A stretch of DNA of 64,000 nucleotides from NCBI RefSeq assembly GCF_900142085.1, contig NZ_FQZQ01000006.1, positions 62,001-126,000 on the forward strand, read 5' to 3'. Positions 8,792 through 16,727 of the stretch are shown here, in pieces. The DNA is from Shimia gijangensis. GTDB lineage: Bacteria > Pseudomonadota > Alphaproteobacteria > Rhodobacterales > Rhodobacteraceae. Each line of letters starts with the position of its first letter. Positions within the stretch are counted from its first letter, which is position 1. A model generated the notes under the pieces. That model was not told where the DNA came from and searched no databases. It was given only the letters and a program-made list of their open reading frames with translations. A program made the translations under genes and the position numbers.

Positions 8792-10144
8792 CTAAAACAT
8801 GACTCCAACCAGCCAAAGCGTGATTGCCGGGAAAGATACAAGGATCACAACCCGCACCAAATCGGACAAAACAAACGGGGCAACCCCGGCATAGGTGCGT
8901 GAAATTGGGATATCTTGTGCGACGCCATTGATGATGAACAGGTTCATCCCTACAGGCGGCGTAATCAGCCCCACTTCCACCACGATCAACGCAAGGATAC
9001 CAAACCAGATGGCCGTGTCTTCAACGTTCATGCCGAAATCAAGTACTTCGATCACCGGCAGGAAGATTGGGATGGTCAGCAGGATCATCGACAGCGAATC
9101 CATCACGCACCCAAAGATCAGATAGGCGATCAGCATCACGATCAGCACTGTGATGGGGGTAAACTGGGCTGTCAAAACCCAATCGGCCAACATGTCAGGT
9201 GCACGTGTTAAGGCGAGAAAACCTTTGAACATTTCGGCGCCCAGTAGGATGAAAAAGATCATTGCCGTGGCTTTGCCGGTCTCATAGATCGCCTGCACAA
9301 ACCCATCGAGGCTTAACCGTCCCACAAGGATGCCGTACAGCGCAGTGGCCGTGGCGCCAAAGGCCGCAGCCTCGTTTGGAGTAAACAACGCTTGTGGTCC
9401 CGGCTTGACCCAGTTCCAGTCGCCGACAATGCCGCCCATGGTCATGCCAAAAATCACAATCACCGGCCAGGTGGCAGCAAAGGTTTTGAACCGTTCCTTC
9501 ATCGGAATGCGTTCAGCGGTCGTGGCGCTATCGGGTCTGACGCGCACATAGATGGCAACCGTCAGAATATACCCCAAAGCGGCCAGAATACCCGGCACCA
9601 TCGCGGCCATGAACATCTTGACGATGTTTTGTTCGGCCATAATCGCATAAATCACCAGGATCACCGAAGGCGGGATCAGGATACCCAATGTGCCACCTGC
9701 CGCCAGAACGCCAGTCGACAGGCTGTCGGAATAGCCACGTTTGCGCATCTCGGGCAAGGCGACCTGCCCCATAGTTGATGCCGTCGCCAACGAAGACCCA
9801 CAGATTGCGCCAAACCCGGCACAGGCCCCCACCGAAGCCATGGCAATACCGCCCTTGCGGTGCCCCAGCCAGTCGCTGGCCGCCCGGAACAACGCCGAAG
9901 ACATACCAGTACGGGTCGCGAATTGCCCCATCAGCAAAAACAGCGGCACAATCGACAGCCCCTGATTTGAGAATGTCTCGTAGGTCATAGACTTCAACTG
10001 CGCCATCGGCGCATTTGGCGTGCCCAGCACGTACCATGTGCCAAAGAATCCCGTCATCGCCATCGCCAGCGCTATCGGAACCCGCAGGAAAATCCCCCCC
10101 AACATGAGGGCAAATCCGGTCAAAGCCAGTGTTAAACCCGTCAT
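8792..10144 (-). CDS. dctM: TRAP transporter large permease (DctM family)
   Basis: 450 residues, almost entirely hydrophobic, with about a dozen membrane segments and the glycine-rich motifs of the DctM family (e.g. GACAGFGAICGSSLATASTMGQ split over ~107-130, and GTLGILIPPSVILVIYAI). It is the ion-coupled membrane subunit of a tripartite periplasmic transporter. Its start overlaps the stop of the small permease by four bases (ATGA), which implies translational coupling. It is the last gene of the leftward operon dctP - flavin monooxygenase - dctQ - dctM. The substrate is unknown; the embedded monooxygenase points to an aromatic or other organic acid. Confidence 0.93.
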   Translation of the reverse strand: MTGLTLALTGFALMLGGIFLRVPIALAMAMTGFFGTWYVLGTPNAPMAQLKSMTYETFSNQGLSIVPLFLLMGQFATRTGMSSALFRAASDWLGHRKGGIAMASVGACAGFGAICGSSLATASTMGQVALPEMRKRGYSDSLSTGVLAAGGTLGILIPPSVILVIYAIMAEQNIVKMFMAAMVPGILAALGYILTVAIYVRVRPDSATTAERIPMKERFKTFAATWPVIVIFGMTMGGIVGDWNWVKPGPQALFTPNEAAAFGATATALYGILVGRLSLDGFVQAIYETGKATAMIFFILLGAEMFKGFLALTRAPDMLADWVLTAQFTPITVLIVMLIAYLIFGCVMDSLSMILLTIPIFLPVIEVLDFGMNVEDTAIWFGILALIVVEVGLITPPVGMNLFIINGVAQDIPISRTYAGVAPFVLSDLVRVVILVSFPAITLWLVGVMF

Positions 10145-10725
10145 ACCGCGCCCTCTTGTCCGTCAATCGCCCAATTCAGGCTCCGCCAGACGGTGTACAA
10201 AGCCGCAACCACAAACATCGCAGCCCCGATCAGGGCCAGGCCGTATGGGATCCAGACCGGGATTTCCAATTCATAGGTGGTTTCGGGAAAAAACGGTTTA
10301 TAACCCATGCCCAGTGCGTCGCGCATCGCGTCACTGCCATAGGGGTATTTTTCACCAAATCCATGCCAGAGCTGTTTGAAAATGACGATCGCAGCAATGG
10401 CGATTAACAGATCGCCAAGAAAGCCAATAATGGCCTGCGCGCGTTGGGAAAACTGAGTGGTCAGAATGTCCACGGTCACATGTCCGCGTTTTAGCTGGCA
10501 AAAGGGTAGGAAAGAAAACACCGCAAGCGCGCAGCCATTGGCGACCAGTTCATAGTCTCCACGCACCGGCCCCAACCCAAAGCCCGTGAACATCCGCCCA
10601 ATGATAGACACCACGGTCATCACGGCCATCGCGGTCAGCAATATGCCGCCTCCGATCGCCATCCCCCGCGACGCGGTCTCAATGATACGACCCACACGCC
10701 GTTCTGCGTTTATGGCAATTGCCAT
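10141..10725 (-). CDS. dctQ: TRAP transporter small permease (DctQ family)
   Basis: 194 residues from ATG 10725, preceded by a GGGG ribosome-binding site; an in-frame TTG at 10737 is the less likely start. Four membrane segments are seen, with the DctQ hallmark of a cytoplasmic loop carrying QLKRGHVTVDIL between helices 2 and 3. It forms the membrane complex with DctM. The gene begins 13 bp past the stop of the monooxygenase gene and overlaps dctM by four bases. Confidence 0.9.
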   Translation of the reverse strand: MAIAINAERRVGRIIETASRGMAIGGGILLTAMAVMTVVSIIGRMFTGFGLGPVRGDYELVANGCALAVFSFLPFCQLKRGHVTVDILTTQFSQRAQAIIGFLGDLLIAIAAIVIFKQLWHGFGEKYPYGSDAMRDALGMGYKPFFPETTYELEIPVWIPYGLALIGAAMFVVAALYTVWRSLNWAIDGQEGAV

Positions 10726-10737
10726 GCTTGACCCCAA

Positions 10738-11991
10738 TCACAGTGCAATAAGCGGTTCCCGTGCGTTTAACGTTGCGATGTCCATTCCCGCAACCTTCTT
10801 ATAGCCATCCGCAAAGCTTTGACGCTCGGCCAGCGGCATGACAGTCTCGATGTCGTCAAACCCGTCTGGCGCGCGTTCTGAGACGATATCAAGAATTTTG
10901 TCCGGCCCATCGCCGCGATTGGTCAGCACAACGGCATTCACCGCCTCGCGGCGGATATCATCATATGATTGCAAGGCCTCTGGCCCCACACCTTTGTCGC
11001 GCAATTCCCGCGCCAGAATGCGGGCATCTATGATGCCTTGCGAGGCACCATTTGATCCAATCGGATACATCGCGTGCGCCGCATCCCCCAACAGGGTCAT
11101 CGGACCAAAACTCCATTGTGGCAATGGGTTACGATCCACCATTGGAAACTCATAGACGGCCTCGGCCTGCTGGATAACCTCTGGAACATCCAGCCAGTCA
11201 AAGCGCCAATCTGAAAACTCGGGCAGAAAATCATCAAGATTTCCAGCGCGGTTCCAGTCTTGCTGGCGCCATTTGTAATCCTCGGACATGGTTAAATCAG
11301 CAATCCAGTTGAGCACGCTACCGCCCTCTGCAGTGTCGGCAATCGGATAGACCACAAACTTACGGTGTTTTTCACCGGCCATGGCCATCGACCGCCCGGT
11401 CAGAAATTTTGGTCCTTTGGTCACCCCGCGCCACATCATCGTGCCGCCCCAGCAGGCCGGTCCCTCATTGGGGTATTGTCCGGCCCGCAGGATCGAGTTA
11501 ATCCCATCTGCGGCGACCAGAACAGCACCAGAGGCGACACCCTTTTCACCAATCGAAGTTCTATTTTCCAGCTTTATTTCAACACCTTGTGTGGCACTCT
11601 TCCAGTCCGTAACGGCCGTGCCCATTTCCACCACATCCAAACCACAACGGTCCTGAAGAGCGCGCAACAACGCCATCTGCAAACCACCCCGATGGATGGA
11701 ATACTGAGGCCAGTGATAGCCCGCCTTAATCCCGCGCGGTTCAGACCAGATCAGCCCGCCCTGACGCGAAAAATAGGCAACCTTTTCTGTGCGCAGCGCC
11801 ACCTTGTCCAGCTCGCTCTCAAGACCCAACTCAAACAGCTCGCGTGTGGCATGGGCCTGAAGGTTGATACCAACACCCAGGGGTTTGATTTCCTGCACGG
11901 CTTCAAAGATTCGAAACGGCACACCCACCTGATGCAGTGACAAGGCCAGTGTCAGCCCGCCAATCCCGGCGCCAGCAATCAATACGGTCAT
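10738..11991 (-). CDS. FAD-dependent aromatic monooxygenase (group A, PhzS/salicylate hydroxylase-like)
   Basis: 417 residues. The N-terminal Rossmann motif GAGIGGL (residues 6-12) binds FAD. A DG-type motif is seen in VAADGINSILRAG, and the GD motif in LLGDAAHAMYPIGSNGASQ contacts the flavin ribityl chain. This is the group A flavoprotein hydroxylase fold, which uses NAD(P)H and O2 to hydroxylate an aromatic or heteroaromatic ring. Sitting inside a TRAP transport operon, between dctP and dctQ, it probably acts on the imported compound or an early intermediate. No other catabolic gene is next to it, so the substrate cannot be named. Confidence 0.85.
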   Translation of the reverse strand: MTVLIAGAGIGGLTLALSLHQVGVPFRIFEAVQEIKPLGVGINLQAHATRELFELGLESELDKVALRTEKVAYFSRQGGLIWSEPRGIKAGYHWPQYSIHRGGLQMALLRALQDRCGLDVVEMGTAVTDWKSATQGVEIKLENRTSIGEKGVASGAVLVAADGINSILRAGQYPNEGPACWGGTMMWRGVTKGPKFLTGRSMAMAGEKHRKFVVYPIADTAEGGSVLNWIADLTMSEDYKWRQQDWNRAGNLDDFLPEFSDWRFDWLDVPEVIQQAEAVYEFPMVDRNPLPQWSFGPMTLLGDAAHAMYPIGSNGASQGIIDARILARELRDKGVGPEALQSYDDIRREAVNAVVLTNRGDGPDKILDIVSERAPDGFDDIETVMPLAERQSFADGYKKVAGMDIATLNAREPLIAL

Positions 11992-12082
11992 TTGAGGCCT
12001 TCCTTCAGCACGTCACACGGCCTCCTCTTAAAAATGGGCGCGAGAACCTCATGACCCTCGCGCCCGCTTTATCTTCGAACCT

Positions 12083-13117
12083 TCAGTCCGAGTATTTCGC
12101 AACCAAGGCACGGGCATCGTCCACCATCGCCTGACCATCAAGCCCCTTCGACGTGACTTCTTCGATCCATGCATTGGTCAGCTCTTCGCCAATGACCTTA
12201 AGCTCAGCCACCATGGCGTCATCCATCGTGTAGACTTCATTGCCTGTCTCAATGGTAATCTTTTCACCGATGTCGTCGCCCTTATCCATGGCGGCCCCAG
12301 CCCAGCCCGAGGTTTCAAGACCCGAGTTGGCATCAATCACAGCCTTCAGATCATCTGGCAGGCCGGCATAGGTATCCTTGTTCATACCCCAGATAAAATA
12401 GGTGTTATAAAGCGCACGATCGCCACCGACCTGCGAATGACTGTCAGCCAGTTCCTGAACTTTCAGCGGCGGGACAATCTCCCATGGGATCACGCCGCCG
12501 TCGACCACACCTTTGGACAAGGCTTCGGGAAAGGCCGGAACCGGCATACCAATTGGCGTTGCACCGAGCTTTTCCAAAAGTTTGTTGGCCTGACGCGAAG
12601 GTCCACGCAGTTTCAAACCGTCGAAGTCCGCCAGTGTTTTTACAGCCGGGCCCTTTTTGTGAACCACGCCGGGGCCGTGCACGTGCACCGCCATCAAATG
12701 GATGTCACCAAAACGTTCGCCCATGTATTTCGCGGTATAGTCCCACGCCGCTTTTGAACTGGCTTCACCGCTCATCGACGTCATAAAGGGCAATTCAAAC
12801 GCTTCCGCTTCGGGGAAACGACCCGGTGTATAGGCTGGAATGGCCCAGCCACAGTCAATCACGCCATCGCGGATCTGGTCATACAGCGCAGGCGGTTTGC
12901 CACCCAGCTGCATGGCAGGATAGATTTCAACCTTGATCCGCCCACCGCTGTCTTTCTCAATCTTTTCCGCCCAAGGGGTGATGAAAAACGCAGGCACAGA
13001 CCCTTTGGGTGAAATGAAGTGCTGACAACGTAGAGTGACGTCTTGTGCAAAGGCAGCACCCGTTGTCACAATGATCGCCACAGCACCTGCAAGGGCTCCC
13101 TTAAGGGTAAGTTTCAT
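12083..13117 (-). CDS. dctP: TRAP transporter substrate-binding protein (DctP family)
   Basis: 344 residues from the ATG at 13117, which has a strong GGGGAGGA ribosome-binding site; a longer upstream frame is not needed. A signal peptide is clear (LKGALAGAVAIIVTTGAAFA, cleavage before QDVTL). The mature protein has the DctP pattern, including the ligand-binding arginine region LKLRGPSRQANKLLEKLGAT and GVVDGGVIPWEI. It captures the solute in the periplasm and delivers it to DctQM. It is the first gene of the operon; 91 bp separate it from the monooxygenase gene. Two 9-bp direct repeats lie upstream at 13211-13231. Confidence 0.92.
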   Translation of the reverse strand: MKLTLKGALAGAVAIIVTTGAAFAQDVTLRCQHFISPKGSVPAFFITPWAEKIEKDSGGRIKVEIYPAMQLGGKPPALYDQIRDGVIDCGWAIPAYTPGRFPEAEAFELPFMTSMSGEASSKAAWDYTAKYMGERFGDIHLMAVHVHGPGVVHKKGPAVKTLADFDGLKLRGPSRQANKLLEKLGATPIGMPVPAFPEALSKGVVDGGVIPWEIVPPLKVQELADSHSQVGGDRALYNTYFIWGMNKDTYAGLPDDLKAVIDANSGLETSGWAGAAMDKGDDIGEKITIETGNEVYTMDDAMVAELKVIGEELTNAWIEEVTSKGLDGQAMVDDARALVAKYSD

Positions 13118-13210
13118 TGCGTATCCTCCCCGTTCGCAAAATGTCTGCCGCTTTCTTTGATGAGCGCCGCTGGACGCCATGCAAACATAGGCACCTGTCG
13201 CAAGTCACGC

Positions 13211-13231
13211 ATTATTTGCTTGATTATTTGC
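13211..13231. promoter_or_regulatory. Tandem 9-bp direct repeats upstream of the TRAP operon
   Basis: ATTATTTGC occurs at 13211-13219 and again at 13223-13231, 12 bp apart, in the 159-bp divergent region between dctP and the YqaA-like gene. The region is AT-rich compared with its surroundings. This could be a regulator site or promoter material; nothing in the window names the regulator. Confidence 0.3.
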
Positions 13232-13276
13232 AGAAATTATACTTCCAAGAGCAAAACCAATACCAAGTGAGCAGGC

Positions 13277-13855
13277 ATGCTGAGCAAACTCTACAAATGG
13301 ACAATGAGCCTTGCAGATCACCCCAAGGCTCTGTGGGCGCTTGCGGCTGTCAGCTTTCTGGAAAGCTCGGTCTTTCCCATCCCGCCCGATGTTTTGATGA
13401 TTCCCATGATCCTTGCGCGCCCGTCACGCGCGTTTCTGATTGCCACTGTGGCTTTGGTGGCTTCGGTTTTGGGAGGCCTTTTGGGGTATGGCATTGGTGC
13501 ACTGGCCTTTGAACAAATTGGCCAGCCCATTCTGCAAAGCCTTGGCAAAGGCGATGCGGTGGCCGAGTTCAACACCCGGTTCAATGATTTTGGGTTCTGG
13601 GCGGTGCTGGGTGCAGGCATCACGCCGTTTCCCTTCAAAGTCATCACCATCATGTCTGGCTGGTCCGGCATGCCAATGGCTGTGTTCGTGTCGACCGCCA
13701 TTATTGCCCGCGCCATCCGCTTCTTTCTGGTGGCGGCACTGTTGTGGAAGTTCGGCGCGCCCATTCGGGACTTTATCGAACGTCGTCTGGGGCTTGTGAC
13801 CACCGTGTTTTTCGTGCTCTTGATTGGGGGCTTTGTGCTTGTGAGGTATCTATGA
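13277..13855 (+). CDS. YqaA/DedA-like membrane protein (VTT/SNARE-associated domain)
   Basis: 192 residues with four to five membrane segments. The DedA/VTT signature is visible: a re-entrant region SFLESSVFPIPPDVLMIPM near residues 26-44, a glycine-rich helix (LGGLLGYGIGALAF) and F-x-x-R-F-N/G-x-x-x-P-F (AGITPFPFKVITIMSG). Members of this superfamily act in membrane lipid movement and envelope homeostasis; the YqaA branch is uncharacterised. Its stop overlaps the dsbB start by four bases (ATGA). Confidence 0.85.
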   Translation: MLSKLYKWTMSLADHPKALWALAAVSFLESSVFPIPPDVLMIPMILARPSRAFLIATVALVASVLGGLLGYGIGALAFEQIGQPILQSLGKGDAVAEFNTRFNDFGFWAVLGAGITPFPFKVITIMSGWSGMPMAVFVSTAIIARAIRFFLVAALLWKFGAPIRDFIERRLGLVTTVFFVLLIGGFVLVRYL

Positions 13856-14331
13856 CCCTGTCCCGTCGCTTCATCACCTTATGTTTGACCGGGTTTTCCG
13901 TGGCCTCGATCCTTGGGGCCTGGGGATTCCAGTACATCGGTGGCATGGCCCCTTGTGCCATGTGTTACTGGCAACGCTGGCCACATTGGGCGGCTATTGG
14001 GCTCGGCATTCTGGCTTTGGCGCTTGGAGCGCGACTTTGGTATTACTTTGCGGCGCTGGCCGCTCTGACGACATCGATGATTGGGTTTTATCACTCGGGC
14101 GTTGAACGCAAGTGGTGGCTTGGCCCCAGTTCCTGCACCGGGCGCGGGCTCAGCAGTGATAGCGGCAATCTGCTCAGCATGGACGGGCCCAGTCTGGCAA
14201 TGTGCGACGAAATCCCGTGGCAAATGCTGGGTGTCACCATGGCCAACCTGAACGCCATCGGCTCTTTGGTGATTGCTGGCTTGTGGATTTGGGCCGCACA
14301 CCTTCCCAAAGAAGGTCGCAAGTTTTTCTAA
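13852..14331 (+). CDS. dsbB: Disulfide bond formation protein DsbB
   Basis: 159 residues from the ATG that overlaps the YqaA stop. Four membrane helices are present, with the quinone-side pair CAMC (Cys35, Cys38) after helix 1 and a second cysteine pair in the later periplasmic loop (SSCTGRG and AMCDEIPWQMLG). DsbB re-oxidises DsbA-type thiol oxidases and passes electrons to ubiquinone. No DsbA partner is adjacent; a DsbA-fold protein lies 46 kb away at 59914 but lacks the second active-site cysteine. The gene converges on the Lrp-type regulator, sharing four bases at the stops. Confidence 0.88.
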   Translation: MTLSRRFITLCLTGFSVASILGAWGFQYIGGMAPCAMCYWQRWPHWAAIGLGILALALGARLWYYFAALAALTTSMIGFYHSGVERKWWLGPSSCTGRGLSSDSGNLLSMDGPSLAMCDEIPWQMLGVTMANLNAIGSLVIAGLWIWAAHLPKEGRKFF

Positions 14332-14753
14332 CTTGCCTTGCGCGTCGCCAATAGCAGGTTGGTTTCGCTTGCGCTGATACCTTCAAAGCGCCGGATGCGC
14401 CCCAAGACCTCATCAAGGTCTTCCAGAGTCTCTGTTCCCAATTCCACAATCAAATCCCAACGCCCATTGGTCGAGTGAATGGCGCGCACGGACGTCAGCC
14501 CATTGAGCAGACGAATAACCCTTTCCGCCCCGCGCCCTTCAATACCAATCATCATCAGACCGCGCACCGCATCCCTGTGGGCATCCTCTTTCAGAACAAC
14601 CGTGAACCCGACAATATCACCACGATCGCGCAGGCGTTCAATACGCCCCCGCACAGTGGTGCGCGACACCCCCAAAAGGATCGCCAGATCAGACAGCGAC
14701 GCTCTTGCATCGTGTCGCAAAGCAGAAACAAGTTTTCGGTCCAGATCATCCAT
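14328..14753 (-). CDS. Lrp/AsnC family transcriptional regulator of the arginine operon
   Basis: 141 residues from the ATG at 14753 (MDDLDRKLVSALRHDARAS), the usual first residues of this family; a longer frame upstream is probably not translated. The N-terminus is a winged helix (LSDLAILLGVSRTTVRGRIE), followed by the RAM ligand-binding/oligomer domain (ISASETNLLLATR at the end). Lrp-type proteins form octamers and respond to amino acids. It is divergent from arginase, ctlX and ocd, so it most likely senses arginine or ornithine and controls that operon. Copies of a GTTTTgtACAAAAC-like box lie between the two and beyond ocd. Confidence 0.88.
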   Translation of the reverse strand: MDDLDRKLVSALRHDARASLSDLAILLGVSRTTVRGRIERLRDRGDIVGFTVVLKEDAHRDAVRGLMMIGIEGRGAERVIRLLNGLTSVRAIHSTNGRWDLIVELGTETLEDLDEVLGRIRRFEGISASETNLLLATRKAS

Positions 14754-14774
14754 TTCGACGCTTTCAGCCTTCAA

Positions 14775-14857
14775 TTTGTACAAACACCTCCCGTTTTGAG
14801 CAAATTGAGGGGTATAAATCAACACATTTCGAAATCATTTTCGTTTTAAACAAAACG
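14775..14857. promoter_or_regulatory. Cluster of putative Lrp-type operator boxes in the lrp/rocF divergent region
   Basis: Three related boxes are seen: TTTGTACAAA at 14775-14784, a degenerate CCGTTTTGAGCAAATTGAGG at 14791-14810, and CGTTTTAAACAAAACG at 14842-14857. The last ends 8 bp before the arginase ATG. All match the core of the perfect palindrome CCGTTTTGTACAAAACGG found after ocd. The first overlaps the likely leader of the regulator gene. This pattern suggests autoregulation plus control of the arginine operon. Confidence 0.55.
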
Positions 14858-14865
14858 CGACGGAT

Positions 14866-15795
14866 ATGACCATGACCCAAAAAACCTGTATTTTGATCGG
14901 CGCACCTGTGGATTCCGGCAAACGCCGCCGTGGTTGCCTGATGGGCCCGGATGCCTATCGCACCGCTGGCTTGGCCGAAACCCTCACGTCGCTTGGCTAT
15001 GCGGTCACCGACAAGGGCAATCTAACCCCTGCCCCACACGAAAATGACCACCCCGAGCATCCGGTGCACGCGTTGAATGAGACCATCGGCTGGACCGAAA
15101 CGCTAAGTGCGGCCTCGCAAGATGCCATGACACAAGGCCTGCCCATCTTTCTCGGTGGCGATCACAGCCTGTCGGCGGGCACCGTCATGGGTGCTGCAAA
15201 CCATGCCGCGTCCCAAGGCCGCCCCCAGTTTGTTTTGTGGCTGGACGCCCACAGCGATTTCCACACCATGGAAAGCAGCGATTCCGGCAATCTGCATGGC
15301 ACACCGGTTGCTTATTTCACCGGCCATGGCACGTTTGAAGGCTTTCCAGAGGTCAAGAACCCGGTGCCTCAGGACAACGTCTGCATTATCGGCCTGAGAT
15401 CGGTTGATGATGCCGAACGCGCGGCGCTGCAGGCCAGCCAAATTCACCGCCACGACATGCGCGAGATTGACGAACACGGCATTGCCCGCCCGCTTTCGGC
15501 GTTTCTGGAACGAGTTGCGGCGGCCAATGGCATGCTGCATGTCAGTCTGGATGTGGATTTCCTGGACCCCGATGTCGCCCCTGCGGTCGGGACCACGGTT
15601 CCGGGTGGTGCCACCGTTCGCGAGGCCCATCTGGTCATGGAAATGTTGCATGACAGCGGCTTGATGACCTCACTTGATCTGGTCGAGCTGAACCCATTTC
15701 TTGATACCCGCGGACGCACGGCCAAATTGATGGTTGATCTGGCGGCCTCTGCCCTTGGGCGCCGTATCTTTGATCGCGTGACACGGAGCTATTGA
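14866..15795 (+). CDS. rocF: Arginase
   Basis: 309 residues of the ureohydrolase family. All manganese-ligand motifs are present: GGDHSLSAG (~100), DAHSDFH (~127-133) and DVDFLDP (~230). It splits L-arginine into L-ornithine and urea in the cytosol. A second ATG lies two codons in, so the exact start is uncertain by two residues. Its stop overlaps the ctlX start (TGATG). With ocd downstream it forms an arginine-to-proline route and supplies nitrogen as urea and ammonia. Confidence 0.93.
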   Translation: MTMTQKTCILIGAPVDSGKRRRGCLMGPDAYRTAGLAETLTSLGYAVTDKGNLTPAPHENDHPEHPVHALNETIGWTETLSAASQDAMTQGLPIFLGGDHSLSAGTVMGAANHAASQGRPQFVLWLDAHSDFHTMESSDSGNLHGTPVAYFTGHGTFEGFPEVKNPVPQDNVCIIGLRSVDDAERAALQASQIHRHDMREIDEHGIARPLSAFLERVAAANGMLHVSLDVDFLDPDVAPAVGTTVPGGATVREAHLVMEMLHDSGLMTSLDLVELNPFLDTRGRTAKLMVDLAASALGRRIFDRVTRSY

Positions 15796-16727
15796 TGCAG
15801 GTTTTGCAGGCTCCGGATGCGGTTGTCATGATCCGTCCGCACCATTTCTGTTCCAACCCGGAAACCCGCGACGACAACGCGTTTCAAACCCTGTCCAATC
15901 ACAGCGCCACGGCCACCTCCGAGGCCGCAATGGCCGAATTTGACGGTGCTGTGACCCTATTGCGCAAGGCTGGCGTGCGCGTCCATGTGTTCGACGACAC
16001 CAGCACCCAGACTCCGGATTCTGTGTTTCCAAACAACTGGTTCTCGACCCATACGGGCGGGCATGTTGCGATTTACCCCATGTTTGCCGCCAACCGCCGG
16101 CTGGAGCGTCGCACGGACGTGATTGAAATGCTGAAACGCGACTACCGGGTGCAGGATGTGATCGACTATTCCGGTCTTGAACAGGATGGCCTGGCGCTGG
16201 AAGGCACCGGCGCGATGGTGCTCGACCATATTGGGCGCATTGCCTATACGGTACAGTCCAATCGTGCAGACCCTGTGCTTCTCGAACGGTTCTGCACGCA
16301 TTTCAACTTTGAACCCATCGCTTTTGCCGCACGTGATGCCCAAGGGCGCGACGTCTATCACACCAATGTGTTGATGGGCATTGGCACGGAATATGCGCTT
16401 GTGTGCCTTGATATGATCGTCGACGCCGAACGCCGCCGTACGGTGGCCACACGTCTTGAACAATCCGGGCGTCAGGTGATCCACCTCACACATGCCCAGA
16501 TTGCCGAGTTTGCGGGCAACGCGATGGAACTGACCGGAGACCGCCGCATTCTTGCATTGTCTTTACGCGCACTGCGCAGCCTCACCACGCAACAAATTAG
16601 AATCATTGAAAAATCTGCCGAGCCTCTCCCGCTCGACATTCCCACAATCGAAACTGCTGGCGGCTCGGTCCGCTGCATGCTCGCGGGCATTCACCTGACC
16701 CGCCGCACAGAAAGGACTGACCAATGA
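15795..16727 (+). CDS. ctlX: Citrulline/arginine-deiminase-type hydrolase CtlX
   Basis: 310 residues of the guanidine-modifying (amidinotransferase/dimethylargininase) superfamily. The N-terminus MQVLQAPDAVVMIRPHHF, the motif SVFPNNWFSTH, the acidic DGLALEGTGAMVLD, HTNVLMGIG and a C-terminal GGSVRCMLAGIHL with the catalytic cysteine are all visible. This branch has been described as citrulline utilisation hydrolase, which gives ornithine directly from citrulline. The start is the ATG at 15795, one base inside the arginase stop. Between arginase and ornithine cyclodeaminase, an ornithine-forming reaction makes sense. A dimethylarginine hydrolase role is the main alternative. Confidence 0.8.
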   Translation: MQVLQAPDAVVMIRPHHFCSNPETRDDNAFQTLSNHSATATSEAAMAEFDGAVTLLRKAGVRVHVFDDTSTQTPDSVFPNNWFSTHTGGHVAIYPMFAANRRLERRTDVIEMLKRDYRVQDVIDYSGLEQDGLALEGTGAMVLDHIGRIAYTVQSNRADPVLLERFCTHFNFEPIAFAARDAQGRDVYHTNVLMGIGTEYALVCLDMIVDAERRRTVATRLEQSGRQVIHLTHAQIAEFAGNAMELTGDRRILALSLRALRSLTTQQIRIIEKSAEPLPLDIPTIETAGGSVRCMLAGIHLTRRTERTDQ

